From NCBI GenBank assembly GCA_003169695.1, contig PNAS01000026.1, positions 101,732 through 165,731 of the forward strand: a DNA stretch of 64,000 bases. Reading direction: 5' to 3'. A model generated the notes under the pieces. That model saw nothing but the letters and a program-made list of their open reading frames with translations. It had not been told where the DNA came from and ran no database searches. Positions 17,119-25,794 of this stretch are shown here, in pieces. This DNA comes from Spartobacteria bacterium (lineage in GTDB: Bacteria; Verrucomicrobiota; Verrucomicrobiia; Chthoniobacterales; UBA10450). Made by a program: the position numbers and the translations under genes. The number at the start of each line of letters is the position of its first letter. The stretch's first letter is position 1.

Positions 17119-18623
17119 TGCGAGCTTTCCGTTTCAGTCTCGCCCTCATCGGCGTTCTTCTCCTACCGCTCGGGATGTTTGCAGCGCCCAAAAAAGAACC
17201 GGGCCCTGCAACTGTGGTGAAGCCGAAGGAGCTTTCACTGGTGCGGGTCAATGTCACCGGGCAACCATACGACTACGTGCGGCCATGGCAGAAGCGGGCG
17301 GCCTTTTCAAAACGTGCTTTGGGCGCGGTGCTGCCGCAAGGCCGCGTCCTTGTCACGGCGGATCTGGTTGCGAATCAAAATTACGTCGAGCTGGAGCGCG
17401 CGGAGTCTGGCGAAAAGACCGGGGCTAATGTGGTGGTCGCTGATTATGAAGCGAATCTGGCGCTTCTGGAGCCCACCGACAAAAAATTCCTGAACGGCCT
17501 CACGCCACTTCAGCTTGCGCTCGATACGGTGGTCGGCGATCGCCTCGCGGCGTGGCAGCTCGAAGCCACCGGCGCGCTCGTTGGCACCGAAGGACTCGTG
17601 ACCACAATCCAGATGACCCGTTACCCGGCGGATCTGGGCCAGTTTCTGACTTATCGCATCAGCATCTCGATGCAGTACCGCGATAACAGCTACACCGTCC
17701 CGCTCGTCAAGAATAACAAGCTCGCCGGTTTGCTCCTGCGGTTCGATCCGAGAACTCAGGTGCTCGACGCGATCCCGGCTCCGATTATCGCGCATTTCTT
17801 GAAAGACGCGGAGACGCAGCATTACCGCGGCTTCCCCTCCGCGGGATTCGGGTTTTTCCCCACGCGTGATCCGCAGCTGCGCAGTTTCGCGGGGCAAAGC
17901 GGCAAAGCCGCCGGCGTCTACGTGACAAGCATCGAACCACACATGCCGGCAGCCAAAGCCGGTTTGAAAGTTGGCGATATTGTTGTCGGCGTCGGCAACA
18001 ATGAGATCGATCAAAATGGGAACTACGTCGATCCGCTCTATGGGAAAATCGAGTTTACGAATCTGATCACCGCGCGCGCTTTTGCGGGCGATACCATGCC
18101 GGTGCAAATTCAACGCGAGGGCAAGACGATGCAGTTGAATCTTGCGCTCGATCATCGCGCCGCGGATGACTACGTGATCCCGCCCTACAACATCGATCGG
18201 GCGCCGCTCTATTACGTTCTCGGCGGGCTGATTTTTCAGGAATTGTCCCGGCAATTCCTCCGGGAATGGGGCGCGAACTGGCTGAAAGATGCGCCACAGC
18301 GCTTCGTCTATAAGGATCGATTCCAATCGGAGCTCTACCCGGAAGGGAACCGCCGGGTGGTGGTTCTGACTCAGGTCCTCCCGGCGAATAGCACGATCGG
18401 CTACGATGATCTGGCGTATCTGACGGTTACCAAGATTAATGGCAAGGAAATCAAGTCGCTGGCGGATTTGGCGGAAGCCGTAAAGCAGCCGCTGGACGGT
18501 TTCATCAAGATCGAGACGGAAGAAGATCCGAAGCAGATCGAGCTCGAAGCAGCGCAAGTGGAGGCGGAAGCGGCGGCTCTTCAGCAGAATTACGGTCTGC
18601 CATCTCTGCAGCGGCTCGAGTAG
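17118..18623 (+). CDS. Inactive Deg/HtrA paralogue (pseudoprotease)
   Basis: The 501-residue exported product (signal peptide about 1-22) aligns with the upstream protease throughout. The catalytic His is replaced by Asp82 (VTADLV), the Asp by Asn113 (YEANLALL), and the GNSGG loop by DNSYTV around Ser191. It should fold but not cleave peptides. PDZ-like segments are kept (VTSIEPHMPAAKAGLKVGD). A regulatory, scaffold or substrate-presenting role for the active partner is the natural inference, given the one-base overlap of the genes. Confidence 0.8.
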   Translation: MRAFRFSLALIGVLLLPLGMFAAPKKEPGPATVVKPKELSLVRVNVTGQPYDYVRPWQKRAAFSKRALGAVLPQGRVLVTADLVANQNYVELERAESGEKTGANVVVADYEANLALLEPTDKKFLNGLTPLQLALDTVVGDRLAAWQLEATGALVGTEGLVTTIQMTRYPADLGQFLTYRISISMQYRDNSYTVPLVKNNKLAGLLLRFDPRTQVLDAIPAPIIAHFLKDAETQHYRGFPSAGFGFFPTRDPQLRSFAGQSGKAAGVYVTSIEPHMPAAKAGLKVGDIVVGVGNNEIDQNGNYVDPLYGKIEFTNLITARAFAGDTMPVQIQREGKTMQLNLALDHRAADDYVIPPYNIDRAPLYYVLGGLIFQELSRQFLREWGANWLKDAPQRFVYKDRFQSELYPEGNRRVVVLTQVLPANSTIGYDDLAYLTVTKINGKEIKSLADLAEAVKQPLDGFIKIETEEDPKQIELEAAQVEAEAAALQQNYGLPSLQRLE

Positions 18624-18646
18624 CAGCCAGCACTGACGACATCATT

Positions 18647-18723
18647 GGTAGGCGACGCTCCCCGGAGCCGTTTTCGTCGAAAAACCTTACCTCGCGCTCG
18701 GTTCGACAGAGTCTCGCCCTACC
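18647..18723. repeat. Palindromic element (family B)
   Basis: Outer arms ggtaggcga and tcgccctacc enclose about 58 bases. It lies between the convergent pseudoprotease and SGNH hydrolase genes, so it may double as a two-way terminator. Confidence 0.6.
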
Positions 18724-18745
18724 AAAAGAACGGCGCATTGCGGCG

Positions 18746-19525
18746 CTACTTCAGCATCCCCGGAAGAATTGATTCCAGCGAGCGATACCAAATTGCATAT
18801 CCCTTCGCACTCAAGTGCACTTTGTCAGGCATAATGTCGGCGGGAATATTTCCGTCGCCATCAAGAAACTGAGCGCCAATGTCGGCGAAGTGGACGTGCG
18901 CTCCATCGCTGAAATGTTGAATCTGTTGATTTACAGCGGTGATCGTTCGTTGGACACGGCTGTCTTTCTCGTCGCGAGGAAAGATTCCGAAAAGAAGCAC
19001 CTTGCTCGCCGGCGACCGCTTCTGAATGACGGTGACAATTTTTTCGATTCCTCTCGCCGTCCACTCGGGTGTTTCATCGGCAAAGTAGAAAACGTTGTTG
19101 CTGCCGATGAGGACGACAACAATTTTCGGGGATATCGCGTCCAGCTCTCCATGCTCGATGCGCCAGAGAAGGTGCTCGGTGCAATCGCCTTCTATCCCAA
19201 AGTTGGCGGGTTTGTAGGGTGCGAGCTTCAGCCAGCTCCATTCCCCTACCCTTGGCCACCGGTCCGTGATCGAATCTCCCAAAAATACCAGATCGATATT
19301 CCCCTGCTTCGATCGTTCCAGAAACTGCGCGTGACGATCGGGGTCCTTTGAGATCGCCGTGATCGCATCGTCCGCTTTTCGCGGCTTCAGATGCATCCTC
19401 TGAAAGTGAGCGGCAACCTTCCGATCGCATTGAGAAACGGCGAACACGGCGCCCAGAAGCAGGACGCCAGCGACACATCCGCCAATCACCGCAGCGACTC
19501 TCTTTTTCGCCGACGGCACAGTCAT
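18746..19525 (-). CDS. Membrane-anchored SGNH/GDSL hydrolase
   Basis: The product is about 259 residues with an N-terminal hydrophobic anchor. The SGNH blocks are all present: FLGDSITDRW (nucleophile Ser), FGIEGDCTEHLLWR (Gly), VVLIGSNNV (Asn) and DKVHLSAKGY (Asp-x-x-His). It most resembles the platelet-activating-factor acetylhydrolase-like group of bacterial esterases. It probably deacylates a lipid or glycan outside the cytoplasm. ATG 19525 is preferred over GTG 19555. It lies 62 bases downstream of the PafA/Dop-like gene on the same strand. Confidence 0.8.
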   Translation of the reverse strand: MTVPSAKKRVAAVIGGCVAGVLLLGAVFAVSQCDRKVAAHFQRMHLKPRKADDAITAISKDPDRHAQFLERSKQGNIDLVFLGDSITDRWPRVGEWSWLKLAPYKPANFGIEGDCTEHLLWRIEHGELDAISPKIVVVLIGSNNVFYFADETPEWTARGIEKIVTVIQKRSPASKVLLFGIFPRDEKDSRVQRTITAVNQQIQHFSDGAHVHFADIGAQFLDGDGNIPADIMPDKVHLSAKGYAIWYRSLESILPGMLK

Positions 19526-19587
19526 CGCATTTGCTCGAGCTCGCACATTTGTCACATAGCTAGATCGGAGTCATCCGATCCAAGCCG

Positions 19588-21048
19588 CTAGTCTTCTCCT
19601 CCTCTTTCGATCATCGATTGTTGCCCGGCCCCGGCGGACCGCGGCGGCCGCGGGTGCGACAAAAACTTCGCGACCTCCGCCCTGTAGTCCTCGAATGGGT
19701 TGCCCATCACGAGAAAATCGCGGTTATCGCACGCGATCGAATCCCAATTGATCACGTAGGGTTGATCTCTTTTCTGAAACCACGCGACGGCCTGCGCGCG
19801 ACCGGCCGCGCGTGTATTCGCGGGCGGATGATAGCTCGCCTCCTTCCGGCGCACGCTGTTGTTCCATTCGCCGATTCGTTTCGCTGGGTTCACCCCAAAG
19901 AAGAGCCCTTTCTCGGAATCAATGTTATGATACTCGAGATCCAAACTTTGGAGCCACGGATCGTTCCAACCAATCCCCTCGGCTTCCATAAACGCTTCCA
20001 GCAGCCATTTCTTGGTAATCCAATCCACGCCTCCGATGAGCGATTCCGGTTTGTTGCCCAAAGCCTCAAGAGTGAAACTCCAGCTCTCGAGAAGCCAATC
20101 GGTTTCCTCGTTGGCGCCGCCGAGATGTTTGTGCGCCAGCTCGTAGAATTGCCACTGAATGTCGAGACCACCGATCGTCTTGCCATTTTCGAGCCGCACG
20201 ATCCAGGCGCCCGTCGGATCGCGAGAAATGTCGCGCGTGCTCTGCACTGCATCGCTCAGACTGAGATTCTTTGGCAGGCGGCCGTCTTCGAGCAGCGACA
20301 AGACGCAAGCAGTGGTTCCAATTTTTAGCGCGGTCGCAAACGGACTCATATTGGAATCGCCGATGAGAAGATGGAGCCGCCGGTATTTTCGATAATCGGC
20401 GAGCGGTTCGTCGCGGGCGTTGATAATGGCGCGATTGAACTGCACCCACTGGTAGATGTCGTTCACGATGTGATCGGCGCGCTGGCTGAGTTGAAAATCC
20501 ACGTGGACCTCCGGCTGCGGCAGTTGGAAGTCGAACGCGAGAGGGTTCGCCTGCCCCACGCGGCCCGCGCCCGTGAAAATCTGGCGGGTAGCGAGGAAAG
20601 CCAGCAATGTGCCGAGCACCGGCGGCGTGAATTGCGCCTCGCGCTTCATCAAGTAATTCTCGTGGCAGCCGAAGGTCGCGCCGGTGTTGTGATCAATGTT
20701 GTTCTTGATGAATGAAACGCGGTCGGCCGCATCGAGCGACTCGAGGGCCGATTGAAGCAGTTGATCGCCGGCGACGTCGTAAGCCACCACATCACGCAGG
20801 TGCAGACACTCCGGCGACGCGTACTCGATATGCCCCATGTCGAGATAGAGGCGGCCGCCATTAAGGAGGAAACCGCCGTTGCCCGGAGGTTCCTCGTAAT
20901 CCCGGTAATGCAGATCGATGGCGCCGGCCTCCGCCTTCCGAAACAGGAAATTTTTCACCCTGACCGGCCAGGCATCAGTATGTCCGCGCCCGTCTTCTCC
21001 GCTGACGAGGCAACCATATTCCGTTTCGATTCCGGCGACGCGATCCAT
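19588..21048 (-). CDS. PafA/Dop superfamily enzyme (Pup ligase/deamidase-like)
   Basis: The 486-residue product begins MDRVAGIETEYG, the glutamate-bearing nucleotide/metal motif of the PafA/Dop carboxylate-amine ligase fold. It continues with NGGRLYLDMGHIEYASPEC, FIKNNIDHNTGATFGCHENY, FQLSQRADHI, INARDEPLADYRKYRRLH and GDSNMS, all recognisable in PafA and Dop. Length falls between PafA (about 450) and Dop (about 500). In actinobacteria these enzymes attach or process the small modifier Pup; Gram-negative relatives work with Pup-like UBact. No Pup/UBact or proteasome gene is visible in this window. Ligase versus deamidase cannot be decided. Confidence 0.85.
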   Translation of the reverse strand: MDRVAGIETEYGCLVSGEDGRGHTDAWPVRVKNFLFRKAEAGAIDLHYRDYEEPPGNGGFLLNGGRLYLDMGHIEYASPECLHLRDVVAYDVAGDQLLQSALESLDAADRVSFIKNNIDHNTGATFGCHENYLMKREAQFTPPVLGTLLAFLATRQIFTGAGRVGQANPLAFDFQLPQPEVHVDFQLSQRADHIVNDIYQWVQFNRAIINARDEPLADYRKYRRLHLLIGDSNMSPFATALKIGTTACVLSLLEDGRLPKNLSLSDAVQSTRDISRDPTGAWIVRLENGKTIGGLDIQWQFYELAHKHLGGANEETDWLLESWSFTLEALGNKPESLIGGVDWITKKWLLEAFMEAEGIGWNDPWLQSLDLEYHNIDSEKGLFFGVNPAKRIGEWNNSVRRKEASYHPPANTRAAGRAQAVAWFQKRDQPYVINWDSIACDNRDFLVMGNPFEDYRAEVAKFLSHPRPPRSAGAGQQSMIERGGED

Positions 21049-21179
21049 TGAATCAATTAGCGATTTAGCAAGTTAATGATTGAACGAGTGAAATTCATCC
21101 AACCGTCGCATTGCTCAAATGTTTAAATTCCGCTTGAGTTCCGAAAACACAGGAGGCAAACCACTGGGTTCAACGACAT

Positions 21180-21611
21180 ATGAAAGATTTTGCCCTTCGG
21201 AGTCCCGGTGCAAAAGTGGGCAGGCTCGTCTATTTCGGCCGGATGCTCGACAAGATTCGCGTGCACGCGAAGGGCGAGCTTCCCGACGAGTATCAACCGA
21301 ACCTGGGCAAGCGGCTTGACCGGAGGTGTGTCGATCTCTTGCAGATCGATTACGGTGAGCTCGTTGAACGCATGAAGGAAGGGGGAACGGACGAGGAGAT
21401 TCTCGAGTGGTGCTTCGCAAGAGGGCGGAAGCCTACGGACGGTGAAATCCACGTTTGGAATGAGTTCATGCGGAAACGCGGTTGGAACGACGAGATCTCC
21501 GAGACGTTGACGCGTCGCAAGAAGGAGGCGGGAATGGCTGGACGCTCGGAAATCCGAACGATGTTTAACTTCATCGACGCCGATGAAGGCCGGGCGGTCG
21601 ATCAGCGTTAG
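21180..21611 (+). CDS. DUF5069 family protein
   Basis: The 143-residue soluble protein starts MKDFALRSPGAKVGRLVYFGRM. It contains the HAKGELPDEYQPNLGKRLD and GTDEEILEWCF segments typical of DUF5069, a family common in Verrucomicrobiota and Planctomycetota with unknown biochemical role. It is divergent from the PafA/Dop-like gene, with a 131-base gap. A strong AGGAGG at 21151-21156 is too far from the ATG to be its ribosome site. Confidence 0.75.
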   Translation: MKDFALRSPGAKVGRLVYFGRMLDKIRVHAKGELPDEYQPNLGKRLDRRCVDLLQIDYGELVERMKEGGTDEEILEWCFARGRKPTDGEIHVWNEFMRKRGWNDEISETLTRRKKEAGMAGRSEIRTMFNFIDADEGRAVDQR

Positions 21612-21626
21612 CGCGAAAGCGGTACC

Positions 21627-21785
21627 TCAGCGGTTTGCCGCTGGTGCGCTCCTCGGCGGCGGCGGTGGCTGCATTCGGTAATCGATAAACTTCCAGACAC
21701 CGATGACGGTCAACACGACAAACGCACTCGCAAAGAAGGCTCTTCCGCGCGTCGAGGTTCCCTTCGTGCCGAGCGCGGTGGGCAT
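21627..21785 (-). CDS. Small single-pass membrane protein (52 aa)
   Basis: The frame starts at ATG 21785, eight bases after the stop of the pterin dehydratase gene, and encodes a 52-residue protein. It has a basic N-terminus, one TM helix (AFFASAFVVLTVIGVWKFI) and a Pro-rich tail. Its position suggests co-transcription with the dehydratase. Function unknown; it is short, so coding status is not certain. Confidence 0.5.
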   Translation of the reverse strand: MPTALGTKGTSTRGRAFFASAFVVLTVIGVWKFIDYRMQPPPPPRSAPAANR

Positions 21786-21793
21786 CGAGGGGT

Positions 21794-22078
21794 TTACTCC
21801 GAGAGCGTATCGATTCGTTCCGCCAGGCTGAAGTCGAGCTCGGTGAGGCCGCCTTTGCTATGCGTGGAAAGAATCAAGCGCACCTTGTTATAGCGAATAT
21901 CGATGTCGGGATGGTGTTCCTCGTCCTCGGCGACTTCCGCGACCCCATTCACAAAATCGATTGATTCGGAAAAGTCGTCGAACTCGAACGTGCGCTCGAT
22001 ATGCTTCTTCTCCAGTTCCCACTCCGGGATCTTTTTCAGGCGCGCTTTCGCCTCATCCGTTTTTAGCAAATCAGCCAT
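21794..22078 (-). CDS. phhB: 4a-hydroxytetrahydrobiopterin dehydratase
   Basis: The product is about 94 residues (start ATG 22078, MADLLKTDEAKARLKKIPEW). The family signature EEHHPDIDIRYNKVRL followed by THSKGGLTELD includes the active-site histidines. The enzyme dehydrates 4a-hydroxy-pterin to recycle the cofactor of aromatic amino-acid hydroxylases; in some bacteria it also serves other pterin-related roles. The frame is open eight codons further upstream, but the internal ATG gives the usual family length. No hydroxylase gene is nearby. Confidence 0.85.
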   Translation of the reverse strand: MADLLKTDEAKARLKKIPEWELEKKHIERTFEFDDFSESIDFVNGVAEVAEDEEHHPDIDIRYNKVRLILSTHSKGGLTELDFSLAERIDTLSE

Positions 22079-22242
22079 AACCGGGAACGAGTAACATCCC
22101 AAACTCGTTTTGCAAATGGGGAATCAACTCCTTTAGAACTGTTGCTGGGAGGCGTGGTGGATCGCGCGCCCCATCGCGCGATGGGAGAGAAATGCGGCTG
22201 CGCCGCTCAAGTCAACATCGCACGCGGAGCGCTCGATCCACC

Positions 22243-23385
22243 TCACAAATCGAGAATCCTGCGGAGATTTTTCACCGAATCAAAAATTTCCATCGCGCAA
22301 TCGCGCGCTTGCTTTGAAAGCCGCGGCCAATCCACGAGGACTTCATTCACGGCCGTTTCCGCTTCGGCGAGCCGGCTAACGAAGCGGAACCCACTCTCGC
22401 GCGGCAAGTAATTTCGGGCCCCGGTATCTTCCGTAATTACAGGCCGTCCGAACGCGAGAAACGCCGCCGACCGATCGCTCAGCCATCCAGAGCGCCAGGC
22501 TACGTCGACGCCTTTGATCGCGGTGAATTCGCCGAGCGCGCTGGCCACGTACCGTCGATACGCGCGTGGTGTCCGTGCGACGCGATGCGGAGAGACGACA
22601 TGCCAGCCTCGCTCGCGCAGTCGCGCAATCTCGGGATCGTCCGCGTTTAGATTCATGGCGAGCTCGAAACAAACGCCCGGAACGCGACGAGGTAAATTCA
22701 GGTACGGTTCGAAGGCAAACTTTTTCGAGAGATCTGGGAACTCGCCATCGACCTCGACTCCCCCTCCCCAATACCACTGCCCGATTGTCGAGAATTTGGC
22801 GGTTCTCGGGCGGCGCTGCGGCTGAAGAAGTTCGGTGTCGGCCAGCGGATAAAATGTCCGCCACCCGAGCGGGGACGGAGGCAACCGGCAATTCTTCGCG
22901 TGGACATTGAGCCCGATCGTCCAGAACTCGTGGTGATGGGATTGGCCCATCTCAATTTTCGTCATCCAGAAAAAGATTTCGCTCGGATCGAGATCGCAAA
23001 AAATCCGCCGTTCGAACTCCAGGAGAAACGGAGGATGGAGGGAGTAGCTCAGGTTAAGCAACGTATTCGGACCTGCCAGACGCTCGCGCAGTTCGCGACG
23101 CGACATTCCGAAGCAACGCATTCGTGCCAGCTCGTGCACGTCATCGGCCGGCGCTTGATGAAGCAGACAATAACATTTCTGGAGGCCATGTTCCCGCAGG
23201 CGCCGCTGGAAATGGCGAATGCGCGCTTCGTCTTCGCGCGCGTCGGCGGTCGCTGGCAGGAGCTCGAGCCAGACAGCGTCGAGACCGAGCCGGCGCAATC
23301 CCAGCATCCATTGCAGCGGCACCGAAAAATTGCCGCCTCCTTCCGGGTATTTCGCCGCAAACCCGCAGCCGAGGAAGATCGTCAC
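22243..23385 (-). CDS. GT-B-like glycosyltransferase
   Basis: The 380-residue product starts MTIFLGCGFAAKYPEGGGNF. A glycine-rich N-terminus and the C-terminal segment with VDVAWRSGWLSDRSAAFLAFGRPVITEDTG resemble the nucleotide-sugar-binding half of GT-B enzymes. The acceptor is unknown. It is transcribed away from the tRNA-Arg gene at 23478. A decayed fragment of the same gene lies at 47287-47463, also beside a tRNA-Arg-like sequence. Confidence 0.65.
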   Translation of the reverse strand: MTIFLGCGFAAKYPEGGGNFSVPLQWMLGLRRLGLDAVWLELLPATADAREDEARIRHFQRRLREHGLQKCYCLLHQAPADDVHELARMRCFGMSRRELRERLAGPNTLLNLSYSLHPPFLLEFERRIFCDLDPSEIFFWMTKIEMGQSHHHEFWTIGLNVHAKNCRLPPSPLGWRTFYPLADTELLQPQRRPRTAKFSTIGQWYWGGGVEVDGEFPDLSKKFAFEPYLNLPRRVPGVCFELAMNLNADDPEIARLRERGWHVVSPHRVARTPRAYRRYVASALGEFTAIKGVDVAWRSGWLSDRSAAFLAFGRPVITEDTGARNYLPRESGFRFVSRLAEAETAVNEVLVDWPRLSKQARDCAMEIFDSVKNLRRILDL

Positions 23386-23477
23386 AGACAGAGAATCGTC
23401 CGTCTCGGATTTCGCTCAAGCCGAGCGTGTCCGTCATTTGACGGCCCATGCATCATCCGCTAATTAGCATCCGCCGA

Positions 23478-23551
23478 GCACCCGTAGCTCAACTGGATAG
23501 AGCATCTGACTACGGATCAGAAGGTTTGAAGTTCGAATCTTCACGGGTGCG
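23478..23551 (+). tRNA. tRNA-Arg (anticodon ACG)
   Basis: The acceptor arms GCACCCG and CGGGTGC pair fully. The D arm GCTC...GAGC, anticodon stem TCTGA/TCAGA with loop CTACGGA (ACG), and T arm TGAAG-TTCGAAT-CTTCA are all intact, and U8 is present. The 3' CCA is not encoded. ACG (read as ICG) decodes CGN arginine codons. Confidence 0.95.
23523..23548 (+). repeat. 26-bp direct repeat in the tRNA 3' end (att-like, left)
   Basis: The T arm and 3' acceptor segment starting ggtttgaagttcgaatc occurs again exactly at 25737-25762. The two copies bracket the pectinesterase gene, the pattern left by site-specific integration into a tRNA gene. Confidence 0.8.
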
Positions 23552-23628
23552 CACCTATGGTTAGCCGACCTTTCAAACCAGCAAGTTCTTTGCGTAACGC
23601 AGCCTGGTCAGCTCCAGTTAATGCCCAT

Positions 23629-25593
23629 TCAGGGCACGATGTAAACTTCGACGACAGCTACGCCTGTTGTGTTGCCTGTTCCGTGTATGATCGCGGTGTA
23701 ATTGCCGTCCGGTAGTGTCGTGACAAGCGCTGATTCACGAATGTCAGTGGGCGCCAGGCCTGTTTGGTTAATGTCATTTTCCTGCGACTGTTGCCAGTTA
23801 TCATTACTGATCAACGTGGAACCGTTCGCGTTCTTGAGTTCCAGAAAAGGATCTTGTAACGCGTCCGTGATCCCGAAGGCAGACAGCGATGGTCCTATCG
23901 CGCGGATGACGACACGTCCGTTGGCTCGCCCATTTCCTCCGATGATGAAACCGCCGATCATGACGTTGTCGTTAGTTCCCACAAACCCGCGCGTGCTGAT
24001 GTTTGCAAGTTGCGAATCCGCCGCAAGATCGTCGTCATACATCTCGACCAGCGCTGTGCCGCTCGTTTCGTTATTTCCGCGGACGATCGCCGTGTATCGC
24101 CCCGGCAGAAGCGTAATGACAAGCGCGGATTCAGAGTCATCCGCCGGCGTCAATCCCGCCGCTGCCAGCTCCGCCGCTGACACTGCATCGTCGTTCCAGT
24201 TGTCATTCGCGGCCATCAGAGTACCATCGGCACCGTGGAGCTCGAGAACCGGATCCGCCAGCACGTCGTCCAACCCAGAGGCGCCCAGAGATGGTCCGAT
24301 CGCGCGAAGGATCACCTTCTTCGGCGCCACGCCAGTGATGATGAACCCGCCGATGCCGACACTGTCGCCGGTGCCAACATGCAGGCGCGTCGAGATGTTG
24401 AACAGCTGTGGTTGCGCGCCGGGCCGGGCCGGCAGAGAAAGCAATTGCACGGGCGGATTCCACGGATCACCCTGGCTCACATAGGGAATGCCGGGCGTGT
24501 CGGGCTGCGTCGCCGCGGTCCAGAATTCCACCGGCCCGAAGATATTTTGCAAGGTGTAATTGGCCGCCTGCGCCGCGGTCATCGGGTCTGCCCACTGCAC
24601 GCGGCCGTTGGGCGTGCCATCGTGATTTGAATCCGGGAGCAGCCCGCCGGAGAGATTCATACTGCCCCACTCGGAGACTCGCGTGAGCGGATCGCGGTCG
24701 AGCAAAGGATCGAGGAAGTAATTCGACGGATCCCAGCCGGCATAGGCGATGTGCGTCCCCATGCGCGTGCGAATGTAAATAACGCTCGGCATTTGTTCCG
24801 AGGGGGACCAGAACCAGGGTCGGCCTAGAAAGACGGAGTTGTTCGGCGCCGACGTCCCGTCGTCCCCGGGATTGCGATCACTGCCGCTAACCAGCGTGCA
24901 ATCCAGAAAGATCAGCCCGTTGGCGGTTATTCGCGCCGTGTCGGCGGCCGTAATGTAGCCAAAGTCGGTGCTCTCGATCGTGCACCGGTCGAATACCGCC
25001 GTCGCATTCCCGAAAATAAAATCTGCGTCGCCGGTGACAAAGCTCTTGCGAAGATACTGCCGCGCCATTCCATCGACGAGCAATGTGTCTTGGTAGCCAA
25101 GGAACCGCACGTTATCGAAAATCGCGCGATCGGCGTTGGATTCGAGCGCGACAGCTTGCGTGATGTTGCGGTCGGGGGTGGTGTTTTCGAAAGTCAGGTT
25201 GCGCGCCATGAAGGCAGTCGCGCTGATGCTGATCAGGGTAGTGGCGCCCCAGGAAAATACCGGCGTGTAAACGGGGGTGGCGTTGAACGAAATGTTCACG
25301 TCCGCCGGCGCCGCGCCCTGGCCAATGAACGTTACGAACGGTTTATCGACCGTCACGCGTTCCACGTACCTCGCCGGCGCGAGGAAAATGTTCGCGCGAT
25401 TGCTTCCCGTCTGCCCGACCACAGCATCCACCGCGCTTTGCACCGTCGGGAAAGCACCATCGACGCCGCTCGGATTCACGAAGTAATCGAGAGCCTGCGT
25501 GCCGCTCGACGCGGCGAGCACGATCGCACAGACACACGTGAGCGTGCGGCGGAAATGCCGCCGCCGATATGTTGCAGGCCGTCGCGATTGCAT
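23629..25593 (-). CDS. Secreted pectinesterase (CE8) with two C-terminal ISTRxF domains
   Basis: The product is about 654 residues with a signal peptide after a basic start. The CE8 blocks are visible: QAVALESNADRAIF, GYQDTLLVDG, GDADFIFGNA (catalytic Asp region) and VFLGRPW. It should de-esterify methylated pectin outside the cell. The last ~250 residues are two domains starting NISTR and containing RAIGPSL, as in the Kelch-type protein at 5428-8973. ATG 25593 suits the signal peptide; 25632 is also open. The gene lies between tRNA-Arg and a copy of the tRNA 3' end, which suggests acquisition by integration. Confidence 0.85.
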   Translation of the reverse strand: MQSRRPATYRRRHFRRTLTCVCAIVLAASSGTQALDYFVNPSGVDGAFPTVQSAVDAVVGQTGSNRANIFLAPARYVERVTVDKPFVTFIGQGAAPADVNISFNATPVYTPVFSWGATTLISISATAFMARNLTFENTTPDRNITQAVALESNADRAIFDNVRFLGYQDTLLVDGMARQYLRKSFVTGDADFIFGNATAVFDRCTIESTDFGYITAADTARITANGLIFLDCTLVSGSDRNPGDDGTSAPNNSVFLGRPWFWSPSEQMPSVIYIRTRMGTHIAYAGWDPSNYFLDPLLDRDPLTRVSEWGSMNLSGGLLPDSNHDGTPNGRVQWADPMTAAQAANYTLQNIFGPVEFWTAATQPDTPGIPYVSQGDPWNPPVQLLSLPARPGAQPQLFNISTRLHVGTGDSVGIGGFIITGVAPKKVILRAIGPSLGASGLDDVLADPVLELHGADGTLMAANDNWNDDAVSAAELAAAGLTPADDSESALVITLLPGRYTAIVRGNNETSGTALVEMYDDDLAADSQLANISTRGFVGTNDNVMIGGFIIGGNGRANGRVVIRAIGPSLSAFGITDALQDPFLELKNANGSTLISNDNWQQSQENDINQTGLAPTDIRESALVTTLPDGNYTAIIHGTGNTTGVAVVEVYIVP

Positions 25594-25736
25594 CGAAAAA
25601 GAATCTGCGAGCGGGCGAGCCAAGTCGAGCACACTCTAACGTCCCAGCACCGGAATCCCCTCACCCACCACTCAAAGAACCACCTGGATCGGTTGCGATC
25701 CTATAGCACTTTCGACGACAGCACGAGTGTTGTGTT

Positions 25737-25762
25737 GGTTTGAAGTTCGAATCTTCACGGGT
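25737..25762 (+). repeat. 26-bp direct repeat of the tRNA-Arg 3' end (att-like, right)
   Basis: It is an exact copy of 23523-23548 without any preceding tRNA body. The sequence diverges on both sides, so this is a 3' fragment, not a second tRNA. Confidence 0.8.
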
Positions 25763-25794
25763 ACGCCATGGCCCTCCGATGCCTCAAGGTTTCG

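Noticed and set aside
17307..18557. Minus-strand open frame (416 codons) opposite the pseudoprotease gene
   Set aside because: Antisense to a gene with a signal peptide and a clear paralogue upstream. Arg-rich product without motifs.
21049..21179. Gap upstream of the PafA/Dop-like gene examined for a Pup/UBact gene
   Set aside because: Only very short frames are present (under 20 codons), none ending in a Pup- or UBact-like C-terminus.
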